NCBI GenBank assembly: GCA_903841185.1
Contig: CAIMIV010000048.1
Coordinates: forward strand, 1 to 42,679
DNA length: 42,679 nucleotides
Reading direction: 5' to 3'
Source: an uncultured bacterium
GTDB lineage: Bacteria; Patescibacteriota; Minisyncoccia; Moranbacterales; UBA2206
Shown: positions 35,120 through 42,153 of the stretch, piece after piece
Layout: each line of letters opens with the position of its first letter
Numbering within the stretch: position 1 is the first letter of the stretch
The notes under the pieces: model-generated
What the model was told of the DNA's origin: nothing
The model's database searches: none
What the model saw: only the letters and a program-made list of their open reading frames with translations
Program-made: the position numbers and the translations under genes

Positions 35120-35953
35120 ATGAAAAAGATAATTCCTGTAATGATTAATGATCCATCTGGCAATATGGGAGGTTTGGTTGAAATCGCTCTTTCACAGCGC
35201 GATGATATTAAAATCATTCCCGATTCCCTGACCGGTTTTTCCAGGACGACTCACTACCACCGCGGTAGAGTTAACATCCAGCTTCATGCACCACATGAAC
35301 ATGTCAAAATTATGCAAACAGTGTCCGAAAGATGGCGTGATGTTGGCCTTATTGCTATCGACTTCACTCAGCCAATCAGTGTGGAGAACAATGTGAGGCT
35401 CTACTGTGCCCACAAAATTCCCTTTATCATGGGAACCACCGGTGGAAACCGCATATCACTCCCCCATTTGGTGGAGGCTTCCGAAATATCGGCGGTCATC
35501 GCCACCAACATGTCCGCTCCGGTTGTCATGCTGGTGGATATGATTATCTATGCCGCCACGAATTATCCTGGCACGCTCAAGGACTGGGAAATCCGTATCG
35601 TGGAAAGTCATCAAGCCAAAAAACAAGACATCAGTGGTACCGCCCTGACTATCGGCGAGATTATGAAAGGCCTAGGCGTCAAATTCATCGGTCCGGAGAA
35701 CATCCGTGCCATCCGTGACGAAATTGAGCAACTGTTGATGGGTATCCCTCGATCTGCTCTTGGTGGTCACGGTTGGCATAAATATTCCCTGCTCTCTCCC
35801 GACGGCAACGTCATGTTGGGTTTTGAGCACAACATCAATGGCCGCGACACCTATGTGGACGGCACCTTGAAAGCCCTGGATTTCCTGGTGAAAAAAATCA
35901 CCGAAGGCTCCAAGGGGCAATGTTTTTCCATGCCAGACGTGATGCATGGCTAG
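35120..35953 (+). CDS. dapB: Dihydrodipicolinate reductase-like protein, plant-type
   Basis: A 277-residue protein. The start is fixed by AAGGAG eight to nine bases before the ATG at 35120. DapB reduces dihydrodipicolinate in the lysine/diaminopimelate pathway. Visible motifs: DPSGNMGG (nucleotide loop, in place of G-A-x-G-R-M-G), IDFTQP, GTTGG, ATNMSAPV and ESHQAKKQDISGTA (in place of the bacterial E-x-HH-x-x-K-x-D-x-P-S-G-T-A), then FEHNINGRDTYVDGT. The ESHQ form without the His-His pair is like the plant/Chlamydia type. No other lysine gene is near. A biosynthetic role is uncertain; it has its own promoter and terminator. Confidence 0.75.
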   Translation: MKKIIPVMINDPSGNMGGLVEIALSQRDDIKIIPDSLTGFSRTTHYHRGRVNIQLHAPHEHVKIMQTVSERWRDVGLIAIDFTQPISVENNVRLYCAHKIPFIMGTTGGNRISLPHLVEASEISAVIATNMSAPVVMLVDMIIYAATNYPGTLKDWEIRIVESHQAKKQDISGTALTIGEIMKGLGVKFIGPENIRAIRDEIEQLLMGIPRSALGGHGWHKYSLLSPDGNVMLGFEHNINGRDTYVDGTLKALDFLVKKITEGSKGQCFSMPDVMHG

Positions 35954-35988
35954 CTGGGGATAACATTTCCCCAAAGAATAAACACCTC

Positions 35989-36026
35989 AAGGAGGGTTCG
36001 TGAGAATCCTCCTTTTTTATTTTTTG
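35989..36026 (+). terminator. Terminator of the DapB-like gene
   Basis: An 11-bp stem (AAGGAGGGTTC/GAATCCTCCTT, one G-U) with a GTGA loop, followed by TTTTTATTTTTT. Confidence 0.88.
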
Positions 36027-36035
36027 AAATAAGCA

Positions 36036-36065
36036 TTGACATTTGTATCGTACCTGTGTCATACT
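36036..36065 (+). promoter_or_regulatory. Promoter ahead of the HelD-like gene
   Basis: TTGACA (36036-36041), 18 bases, CATACT (36060-36065). The 36066-36389 leader contains no gene, but holds the 163-bp family II hairpin. Confidence 0.5.
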
Positions 36066-36180
36066 GGAGTTAATAAGGTCTTCTTGCAAATAGTTAGCTC
36101 AAATATCTTGCTTCAAAAATCGCTTTAACATTAGAACGAATAAATTGCGTCCAAAATGCGATTTATGCCAAAAAATGTTC

Positions 36181-36343
36181 TAGAGCCTGTTCAAAATACT
36201 TGTTTTCTGCTGCAATTTCCCGATTTCGGCTGCAAAAAGCTCATCGCTCGTCGCCATATCTATAGATATGACTCCTTTCGATTCACTTTTTTCGCTCGAA
36301 ATAGGAAAATTTCGCGACGAAAAAAGACTTTAAACAGGCTCTA
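36181..36343. mobile_element. Hairpin element family II (163 bp, TA-flanked)
   Basis: It begins TAGAGCCTGTTCAAA and ends TTTAAACAGGCTCTA. The arms are imperfectly complementary through to a central perfect palindrome CATATCTATAGATATG (36255-36270), which lies exactly at the midpoint. A block CGAAATTTTC sits at the same offset from the end as in family I, so the families are related. It lies in the leader of the helicase gene. Confidence 0.85.
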
Positions 36344-36389
36344 AAAGCGGTTTTTTTAATTATTAGACACCAAGTCTATTTGAACTTCT

Positions 36390-38198
36390 ATGAACAAAGA
36401 AAAAATATTAGCTGATGCCAAAAATCATCTGGAAAAAGTTGGCACGCGCATTCAAGACGCCGGTAAGCAATTAGCTGGCACCATCACTCGCGATAAAGCC
36501 GTCTACACCACCCTGACCAACGCTGACAAAATCGTGGCTGATCAAGTGCAAAAATATAACGAAAAAAGAGTGGATGAATTGGCCCACTTGCAAGGCTCGC
36601 CCTATTTCGTGCGCTGTGACGTTATCTATGACCAAGAAGAGGCGGTCACTTCGCTCTATTTCGGAAAATTCGGTTTTCAAGAAGAATCCATCTACTCCTG
36701 GGTGGTGCCGGCTTCCGGCATGCGTTTTGAAAATCCCGGTCAGGTCAGTTATCGACTGCCCGACGGCAAGACGCAAGCAGCCCAACTCTTGCGCAAAGAC
36801 CAATATATGATTACTCATGGCCAACTGAAATTCCTCTCCACAGAAACTACAGATGAGTCGCGCCAACTAGTCTTCCAAGAATATTTTTCTAATCGCAAAA
36901 CCAGCTTCGCCTTGCCGGAGATCGTCGCCCAAATGGAAAAAGCCCAAGACCAAGTTATTCGCGCCCACCACGTCGGACCCTTTCTCATCTCCGGCCCGGC
37001 CGGCAGCGGCAAAACCACGTTGGCGCTTCATCGCGTCGCCTATCTGACGCAATCCCCCGACTTGTCTGACAAATATCCCAGCAAATCCATCATCGTTTTC
37101 GTCCAAGACCAGGGTACCAAGAAATATTTTTCACAACTCCTGCCGGAGCTGGGCATCAACGACGTCCAGATCACCACTTTTCCGGAGTGGGCGCTTGCTA
37201 TTTTGAAAATCAATGTCACCTTTTCTCCGCGTTATGGAGCAAATGAAGAAGAAAAAGATTTATATGAACTGGCCAAATTAGCGGCTCTGCGAAAGCATCG
37301 GCCAACAACCGATATTGGCTTTCCCTTGCTGGAAAAAATCTACGCCACCCATTTCGATGCACGCCAGCAGAAAATGTTCCGGCAACAAAAACTCCGCAAA
37401 ACCCTAGACAAAATCGATCTCACTCTGCTTTTGAAAAATCGCCTGGAAAAAAACAGACAACTGGAACGCATAGAAGAATATTTGGTGGAAACCCAAAATG
37501 GCCAAATCATCCAAAAGCAAACCAAGACTATTTTGCGCTATTCCTTGGCGGTGATTGATGAGTTTCAAAACTATCTTCCGGCGCAGTTGCAAATCATCAA
37601 TTCCTGCCTTGATGAAAAAAACAAATCCACTCTTTATGTCGGTGATATGGCGCAACAAGTCCATTTTGGAACCCTCAAGCACTGGGATGAAATCAATGAA
37701 GACATCCATCAGACCCGCCAAGTGGTGTTGAGCAAAGTCTATCGCAATACTAAAAATATTTTGACCTTCATTCAAGGTCTGGGCTATTCCATTGAACTGC
37801 CGGAAGGTCTGAAAGACGGTCCGCCTGTCGCGCAGCTACTGACCTCCGGACCGGCACAAGAGATGGCCTACATCCAAAAAACCTTAGCCAAATCCCAATT
37901 TCAAAGCGCGGGCATCATCGCCAAAGAACAATCCTATCTGACTGCGTTCGCAACGGCCTTTTCCGCCCAAGAAAAAATTCACATCATGACGATGAATGAA
38001 GCGCAGGGCGTGGAGTTTGACATGGTGTTTTTAGTCGGGATGAGCAGCGACCTGTTCCAGGCGCAGTATACGGAAGAGATGCCACAAGCAATCTTGGACG
38101 AAAAAAGGAAAATCAACCGAGACCTGCTTTATGTCGCCCTGACCCGAGCCATCTCGGAACTGCATATTTTAGGCAAAGATAAATTGCAAAGTTTTTAA
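36390..38198 (+). CDS. Short HelD-like UvrD/Rep-superfamily helicase
   Basis: A 602-residue SF1 helicase-like ATPase. The N-terminal ~180 residues begin with a helical pair (MNKEKILADAKNHLEKVGTR.., VQKYNEKRVDELAHLQGSPYF), as in HelD, and continue into a beta-rich domain. The ATPase starts with EKAQDQVIRAHHVGPFLISG and Walker A GPAGSGKTT (~residue 201). Walker B-like AVIDEFQNY, motif III YVGDMAQQ, motif V MTMNEAQGVEFDMVF and motif VI YVALTRA are all present. HelD proteins recycle stalled RNA polymerase; typical length is ~770, so this is a compact form. Being a generic UvrD-type helicase is the alternative. Confidence 0.82.
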   Translation: MNKEKILADAKNHLEKVGTRIQDAGKQLAGTITRDKAVYTTLTNADKIVADQVQKYNEKRVDELAHLQGSPYFVRCDVIYDQEEAVTSLYFGKFGFQEESIYSWVVPASGMRFENPGQVSYRLPDGKTQAAQLLRKDQYMITHGQLKFLSTETTDESRQLVFQEYFSNRKTSFALPEIVAQMEKAQDQVIRAHHVGPFLISGPAGSGKTTLALHRVAYLTQSPDLSDKYPSKSIIVFVQDQGTKKYFSQLLPELGINDVQITTFPEWALAILKINVTFSPRYGANEEEKDLYELAKLAALRKHRPTTDIGFPLLEKIYATHFDARQQKMFRQQKLRKTLDKIDLTLLLKNRLEKNRQLERIEEYLVETQNGQIIQKQTKTILRYSLAVIDEFQNYLPAQLQIINSCLDEKNKSTLYVGDMAQQVHFGTLKHWDEINEDIHQTRQVVLSKVYRNTKNILTFIQGLGYSIELPEGLKDGPPVAQLLTSGPAQEMAYIQKTLAKSQFQSAGIIAKEQSYLTAFATAFSAQEKIHIMTMNEAQGVEFDMVFLVGMSSDLFQAQYTEEMPQAILDEKRKINRDLLYVALTRAISELHILGKDKLQSF

Positions 38199-38276
38199 TC
38201 ATACTCTTCCCGTGATCCTTCTTTCCGCCACACCAGTAAAAAACAAAAGGGACTAACAATCAATCCTAAAAAATTT

Positions 38277-38316
38277 AAAAGCAGCCGATATTATTTTATA
38301 ATACGACTGCTTTTTT
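38277..38316. terminator. Bidirectional terminator between convergent genes
   Basis: AAAAGCAG pairs with CTGCTTTT, enclosing an inner TATTAT/ATAATA helix, with A- and T-runs on both sides. It serves the helicase gene (+) and the MFS gene (-). Confidence 0.82.
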
Positions 38317-38323
38317 AAAACTT

Positions 38324-39508
38324 TTATACTGCCCTGTGCTTGATGAGTTGTGCTAAACTCACCATCCCCAAAATTCCGAACGTCAAGCCACTAACCAAGA
38401 GCGCTGTCTGCAAAGAAAAGTGCTCACTCACCCAGCCCATAATCGGACCAACGATGGAGAAAATTAATCGGGCAATCAAATTTTTAATGGAAAAAATAGT
38501 GGCTCGATCTTTCTCCGGAATGCGCAGATTAATATAGCTTCTCATAATCGGCTCATTCAATCCCCGGGCGATATAGAAAGGGATGATAAATATTGAGGAC
38601 CAAACAAACGCCGTGGCTCCGAGAAAAAAATATCCGATAACAGCAGAGACCAGCATTAACAACATGCATGTTTTTTTCTTCAGCCATTTTTCCACCGCAT
38701 ACGCCTTATAAGAAGCCAAAGCTCCGAAAGCCAGGAGTCCGGCCCAACCTAGCCCAAACAAAGGAGTTGGAATACCAGTTAGCGCCCAATAGACCTGGAC
38801 AAACCAAACCATATTGAGCGTGGCCGCACTGATAACCGAGGAAAACCACAAGAAACTTTTCACCTCTTTATGATCATGCAGAGAAAATCGCATCACTCGC
38901 CACAAGGTCAACAAACTGCTTTCACGTTTGATGATTGTTTGTTTCTGAGGTTCTTTCAGGGTCAGTGCCACCAAGATAACTAGAGAGGAAAAAGCCGCAT
39001 CAAAATAGATTGGTAATCTCAAGCTGATTGTTGCCAGAATTGTGCCACCAATCAAGCTAGTAAACCCCTCCGATAACATTCCAATGCCTCGGCTATTGCC
39101 CTCCAACGCAATACCTTGTCCACTAGCCAGGAACTCTTTTTCCGTATCGAGCAAAAGAGCGCTGTCAGCTCCGGAAACAAAACTCATTCCCAGGGCAAGC
39201 ACCGTTTCCGCCAACAGAAAACCATAGAATCCGTGCGCTACAGCATAGAGAGAGAATCCCAGTGTGGAAAAAACGCCACCTAAGACTATAGATCTCTTTC
39301 TTCCGTAGTTATCAGCAAAATAACCGGTAGGGATTTCAAAGGCCATAGCGGCCACTGAAAATAAAGCTTGCAAAATAATCGCATCCTGGAGATTCACTCC
39401 GTTTTGGGCAAAAAACAATATAATAATTGAAATGCTAAACATGCCGTTGCGAATCGCCCTGATGATACAAATTTTTCGAAAATTACCCGCCACTGCGTTT
39501 TTTTCCAT
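38324..39508 (-). CDS. Major facilitator superfamily transporter
   Basis: A 394-residue protein with about 12 hydrophobic segments. The loop 2-3 motif is GYFADNYGRKRS (G-x-x-x-D-x-x-G-R-K/R), the MFS signature, and a related PIMGWVSEHFS occurs in the second half. The substrate is not deducible; the family often exports drugs or metabolites. AAGGAG lies seven bases before the ATG, so its ribosome-binding site is canonical, unlike most core genes here. A terminator-like hairpin precedes it. Confidence 0.87.
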   Translation of the reverse strand: MEKNAVAGNFRKICIIRAIRNGMFSISIIILFFAQNGVNLQDAIILQALFSVAAMAFEIPTGYFADNYGRKRSIVLGGVFSTLGFSLYAVAHGFYGFLLAETVLALGMSFVSGADSALLLDTEKEFLASGQGIALEGNSRGIGMLSEGFTSLIGGTILATISLRLPIYFDAAFSSLVILVALTLKEPQKQTIIKRESSLLTLWRVMRFSLHDHKEVKSFLWFSSVISAATLNMVWFVQVYWALTGIPTPLFGLGWAGLLAFGALASYKAYAVEKWLKKKTCMLLMLVSAVIGYFFLGATAFVWSSIFIIPFYIARGLNEPIMRSYINLRIPEKDRATIFSIKNLIARLIFSIVGPIMGWVSEHFSLQTALLVSGLTFGILGMVSLAQLIKHRAV

Positions 39509-39562
39509 GATACTCTCCTTGCTGGGTTAAATGGAAGATTGTAAAAGAACTTTTTTGCCAAA

Positions 39563-39594
39563 CAAAAACCCGGTTTTTGTTTAACCGAGTTTTT
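39563..39594 (-). terminator. Terminator-like hairpin upstream of the MFS gene
   Basis: AAAACTCGGTT pairs with AACCGGGTTTT (one G-U) around AAACAAA on the minus strand and is followed by TGTTTGG. It lies 55 bases before the MFS ATG with no obvious gene upstream that it ends, so it may be an attenuator. The remaining 39595-39840 is A+T-rich and I see no gene in it. Confidence 0.45.
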
Positions 39595-39841
39595 CCGAAG
39601 AAGTATTTAAAATCTTTTTATTGCATTAGATATAAAATATTATTCCGACAGACACAGTTAAACAAAATTTCTTTTGCCATTGGACAGGTAAAATACACGC
39701 CATCAATCCAGGCGGAGTGTTTATCCCTATTCAATTGTGTTCTGTATTGCTGCATAAAAATATTTTAACATTTATACTTGTCTATTTAATAACATGCTTT
39801 AGAATTATTGTCAAATATTTTTGGCTCTATGCTACAAAACA

Positions 39842-39879
39842 AAAAAACATACCATCAATAACAATGATATGTTTTTTTA
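39842..39879 (-). terminator. Terminator of tRNA-Ser(GCT)
   Basis: AACATA-x-CAT pairs with ATG-x-TATGTT; a T-run follows on the minus strand. Confidence 0.6.
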
Positions 39880-39885
39880 GAATCT

Positions 39886-39950
39886 CTCCTTCGCAACAAC
39901 CTACTGGCGGACTGTGTCCGCCGTAGCTCGCTGCTTCGGCGAGCGAAGGA
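39886..39950. repeat. Nested palindromic repeat at the tRNA-Ser 3' end
   Basis: The outer arms CTCCTTCGC/GCGAAGGAG enclose two inner hairpins, GGCGGAC-TGT-GTCCGCC and GCTCGC-TGCTTCG-GCGAGC. It directly abuts the last acceptor base of tRNA-Ser(GCT). Confidence 0.75.
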
Positions 39951-40034
39951 GGAAGAGGTGGGATTCGAACCCACGGTCCCTTACAGGACAACTCGTTAGC
40001 AGTGAGTCCCTTTCGGCCACTCAGGCACTCTTCC
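39951..40034 (-). tRNA. tRNA-Ser(GCT)
   Basis: A class II tRNA with acceptor GGAAGAG/CTCTTCC, anticodon loop CTGCTAA (anticodon GCT), a long variable arm (TGTCCTGTAAGGGAC) and T-loop TTCGAAT. The base after the acceptor is T, where serine tRNAs normally have G73 (the tRNA-Ser at 42040 has G); the palindrome begins exactly here. Confidence 0.88.
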
Positions 40035-40068
40035 ACGGCATTTAATTGTGCTTTCCAACACTTCGTTA

Positions 40069-40097
40069 AGTTTACCAGATATTTTTTCTAATATCAA
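40069..40097 (-). promoter_or_regulatory. Promoter of tRNA-Ser(GCT)
   Basis: The minus strand shows TTGATA (40092-40097), exactly 17 bases, TAAACT (40069-40074). Confidence 0.65.
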
Positions 40098-40172
40098 GGG
40101 TTCGGCTGCGCAAGGAACTTCTTTCCGCATATTAAGCCTTATATACAACAAAAAAACGCCCAAAACCAGCGA

Positions 40173-40201
40173 TTGACGCTACCCCCGCCCGGTGCTATAG
40201 T
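40173..40201 (+). promoter_or_regulatory. Strong promoter of the zinc-ribbon gene
   Basis: TTGACG (40173-40178), exactly 17 bases, TATAGT (40196-40201), with TGC before the -10 (extended). The leader is about 129 bases. Confidence 0.7.
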
Positions 40202-40276
40202 CTCTCTAGAGGTGATGAGACCAAATTAGTTTTATTTAGAATATAGATAAGCTATAGCGTAGGTCACCAAAAACTG

Positions 40277-40326
40277 AACCCGCCTGCGCATTAAGCTACG
40301 GCGAGGCAAAGCTAGAAAGGCGGGTT
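40277..40326 (+). promoter_or_regulatory. Leader hairpin sequestering the GGCGGG motif
   Basis: AACCCGCCT (40277-40285) pairs perfectly with AGGCGGGTT (40318-40326), closing a 32-base loop. The right arm contains the GCTAGAAAGGCGGGT motif shared with the pilin leaders and ends 10 bases before the ATG. A cis-acting control element is plausible. Confidence 0.5.
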
Positions 40327-40336
40327 ACTATACAAA

Positions 40337-40582
40337 ATGGCTTATCAAGACAACGGTGGAGCAAGAGCACCCCGACAAATGTTTGATATCTCAGCAATGA
40401 ATATCACATGTTCCGAGTGTGGCACTCCCATCACAGAACTACCTTTTGAACCAACTAAGAAGGAAGATGGAACATTAGGAAAACTTTTCTGTTACGAATG
40501 TAACAAGAAGAGAAATGCTGACAAACCCAGAAGAGGCGGATTCGGCGGAGGAAACAGCTTTGGAGGAGGAAGAAGATTCTAA
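40337..40582 (+). CDS. CxxC-CxxC zinc-ribbon protein with RGG-like tail
   Basis: An 81-residue protein. ITCSECG and LFCYECNKK give two CxxC knuckles about 25 residues apart, forming a zinc ribbon. The C-terminus GFGGGNSFGGGRRF with preceding RRGG resembles RGG-type RNA-binding tails. Small proteins of this type are widespread in CPR and of unknown role; an RNA- or ribosome-related function is inferred. It has a strong promoter, a long GC-rich leader and a strong terminator, which suggest high or regulated expression. Confidence 0.82.
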   Translation: MAYQDNGGARAPRQMFDISAMNITCSECGTPITELPFEPTKKEDGTLGKLFCYECNKKRNADKPRRGGFGGGNSFGGGRRF

Positions 40583-40600
40583 CTCTCCAATTTCAGATAA

Positions 40601-40634
40601 AAAAAAGGTCTCGAGCAATCGAGATCTTTTTTTT
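40601..40634 (+). terminator. Terminator of the zinc-ribbon gene
   Basis: A 12-bp stem AAAAGGTCTCGA/TCGAGATCTTTT (one G-U) with a GCAA tetraloop, then a T-run. Confidence 0.88.
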
Positions 40635-40647
40635 ATCGAACTTTCTA

Positions 40648-40733
40648 TGGTGTCCTTGGGAGGAATCGGACCTCCGGCCTCTTGGACCGCCCCGTAAAGT
40701 CGCTGTGCTCCTACGGGGTAAACAACCAAACGC
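40648..40733 (-). pseudogene. tRNA-Arg-like copy C: 3' half with palindrome in the anticodon loop, CCA encoded
   Basis: The 3' half of a tRNA is clear: CGGTCCAAG, T-arm GGAGG-TCCGATT-CCTCC, acceptor strand CAAGGAC, A, CCA. The anticodon loop is split between G34 and C35 by a 33-base element (40690-40722) with CCCCGTA/TACGGGG arms. The D-arm and 5' acceptor are missing. It is immediately downstream of the intact gene. Confidence 0.75.
40690..40722. repeat. CCCCGTA-TACGGGG palindromic element
   Basis: CCCCGTAAAG..CTACGGGGTAAA is inserted at the same anticodon-loop position as a different element in pseudogene copy A (40845-41035). Confidence 0.7.
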
Positions 40734-40745
40734 GTGGTCTTATTG

Positions 40746-40818
40746 TGTCCTTAGCAGGAATCGAACCTGCGACCTTCTGGACCGCAACCAGACGCTCTAT
40801 CCACTGAGCTATAAGGAC
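40746..40818 (-). tRNA. tRNA-Arg(GCG), intact copy B
   Basis: The acceptor is GTCCTTA/TAAGGAC, the D-arm GCTC/GAGC, the anticodon loop TTGCGGT (anticodon GCG, reading CGC), and the T-arm GCAGG/CCTGC with TTCGATT. The discriminator is A; no CCA is encoded. Confidence 0.9.
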
Positions 40819-40864
40819 ATATTTCATTTTGGTTTAAATTTAATACCTGCGACCTTCTGGACCG

Positions 40865-40928
40865 TCCGCCTCGGCCTGTCTCGCTTGGCGCTTGCCAAGG
40901 TGGACGAGTTCGCCTCGAACGAGACGGG
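40865..40928 (-). repeat. CCCGTCTCG/CGAGGCGGA element, copy 3
   Basis: It has the same ends as the two ligA copies, with a longer centre containing CTTGGC-AAG-CGCCAAG. It is inserted in the tRNA-like anticodon loop. Confidence 0.75.
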
Positions 40929-40941
40929 CAATCAAACGCTC

Positions 40942-40961
40942 CCTGCCTGCCGGCAGGCAGG
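40942..40961. repeat. 20-bp perfect palindrome, copy 3
   Basis: The identical 20-mer is inserted between A and G of the D-loop of the tRNA-Arg-like copy A with no duplication. Confidence 0.9.
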
Positions 40962-40974
40962 TATCCACTGCTTG

Positions 40975-41023
40975 TCCGCCTCGGCGAGTTCGCCTCGAAC
41001 GAGACGGGTCCGCCTATGGCGGA
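40975..41023 (-). repeat. CCCGTCTCG element copy 4 plus TCCGCC-ATA-GGCGGA palindrome
   Basis: 40975-41008 carries the conserved CCCGTCTCG and CGAGGCGGA ends with a TTCGAGGCGAA hairpin centre. A second palindrome follows at 41009-41023. Confidence 0.72.
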
Positions 41024-41049
41024 AGCTACAAGGACTTTTTTTCACTGCT

Positions 41050-41212
41050 TAGGCATTGTAACAAAATAAATTGTGCAAGTCCGTGCTCATGTTTGCGTCA
41101 GATTTGTTTAAAAAAATTGGAAAATGTATCAGTATACTTTGAGGATTTTTTTAAACAAAGATGTCGTGAAGATGGGTGCGAAATTGTATAATTTATTTTG
41201 TTACAGTGCCTA
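41050..41212. mobile_element. Hairpin element family III (163 bp, TA-flanked)
   Basis: It begins TAGGCATTGTAACAAAATAA and ends TTATTTTGTTACAGTGCCTA. The arms also share CAT, CG, CA and TTTGTTTAAAAAAAT blocks down to a GTATCAGTATAC-like centre. The length and TA ends match families I and II. It lies between the tRNA-Arg copy A and the 3' end of the membrane-protein gene. Confidence 0.85.
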
Positions 41213-41221
41213 TCTAGCCTA

Positions 41222-41848
41222 CTATATTCTGAACAATCTTTCAAGTGTTTCCACAATATTATGTTCTTGTTTGATTTCTTCCACATTTTCCAATAGCGCT
41301 TCCCGGATGGTTACCGGATTTTCCTCACCGATGGGAATGTGCATATACGGCGTAATCAGGCTGTGCATGTGCAAACTAATCACCTTGGAACCATCTTCTT
41401 CATAGAAAATCCAAAAGGATTTGATGCGGTCATATTCAAAAATCTCTTTGCCGGCAATCACCCCGTCTTCGGTGATCATAAAATCCAGAATTCGCGGTTC
41501 TTTTTCAATATAGGAATACCCCACCACGCCAATCAGAATGAACGTGATGGCCATGATCGGACTGTTGACATAGATAGCATAGGCCACAATGGCCACCAAA
41601 ATCAACGCCAGATACACAAACCAGCGTTTATCCTGCTCATACACTTCAAACTCCGGGGCCACCCAGTGTTGCAAAGCGCCTTTGGCATGTTGCGCGATGA
41701 TTCTGCGATTAGCTTCTTCATCCATAGCATGCCCAGCTCTTTCCTCCGGCGCTATTTCTTCAGGCCTTTCTTGTTCACGCGAAAAAAAATCCTCCACCTG
41801 ATGCGCTCTTTTTTCAACATTATTTTTTCTAAAACCATCTAGCGACAT
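41222..41848 (-). CDS. Conserved two-helix membrane protein
   Basis: A 208-residue protein. A hydrophilic, Glu- and Arg-rich N-terminus (~1-70) precedes two adjacent membrane helices (WFVYLALILVAIVAYAIYVN and SPIMAITFILIGVVGYSYI), then a PH-like beta domain (ILDFMITEDGVIAGKEIFEY, SFWIFYEEDGSKVISLHMHS). The layout matches a conserved CPR hypothetical family; I cannot assign a function. No catalytic motif is seen. It is transcribed alone. Confidence 0.65.
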   Translation of the reverse strand: MSLDGFRKNNVEKRAHQVEDFFSREQERPEEIAPEERAGHAMDEEANRRIIAQHAKGALQHWVAPEFEVYEQDKRWFVYLALILVAIVAYAIYVNSPIMAITFILIGVVGYSYIEKEPRILDFMITEDGVIAGKEIFEYDRIKSFWIFYEEDGSKVISLHMHSLITPYMHIPIGEENPVTIREALLENVEEIKQEHNIVETLERLFRI

Positions 41849-41956
41849 AGCTTTGCATAAACCTTATTCATTTACCTTTCCATCTTAGCATATTTATTCC
41901 ATACTCAAAAGCTTTTTCTTAGCTAGTGTTTCAAACCCCTAAATTATCCCTTCGGG

Positions 41957-41985
41957 TTTACAAAATTATCTTTAAATGCTACCAT
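41957..41985 (+). promoter_or_regulatory. Probable promoter of tRNA-Ser(TGA)
   Basis: TTTACA (41957-41962), 17 bases, TACCAT (41980-41985), about 48 bases before the tRNA. The elements are weak. Confidence 0.35.
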
Positions 41986-42039
41986 AAATTGGTGATTTAA
42001 TGGGAATCACGAGACCCACGGATTTTACAATTTATACAT

Positions 42040-42126
42040 GGAAGAGTGCCCGAGTGGTTGAAGGGAACAGTCTTGAAAACTGTCGAACCTGAAAGGGTTC
42101 CGTGAGTTCGAATCTCACCTCTTCCG
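42040..42126 (+). tRNA. tRNA-Ser(TGA)
   Basis: A class II tRNA with acceptor GGAAGAG/CTCTTCC, anticodon loop CTTGAAA (anticodon TGA), a long variable arm (GAACCTGAAAGGGTTC), T-loop TTCGAAT, and G73. No CCA is encoded. The family I hairpin lies 27 bases downstream. Confidence 0.92.
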
Positions 42127-42153
42127 CTATGGTGCGGGGTCGCGAAAAACTAT

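Larger units (their letters stand above)
40845..41035 (-). pseudogene. tRNA-Arg-like copy A with palindromes, 3'-truncated
   Basis: Aligned to the intact tRNA-Arg, this copy carries an insertion in the D-stem (TCCGCC-ATA-GGCGGA plus a CCCGTCTCG-ended element, 40975-41023), the 20-bp palindrome in the D-loop (40942-40961), and a 64-base CCCGTCTCG-ended element in the anticodon between G34 and C35 (40865-40928). It stops after CGCAGGT in the T-arm. The stem sequence has a few substitutions. Confidence 0.8.

Noticed and set aside
39827-40036. Protein frame across tRNA-Ser and its palindrome
   Set aside because: It is fully explained by the tRNA and repeat. There is no start signal and no protein-like composition.
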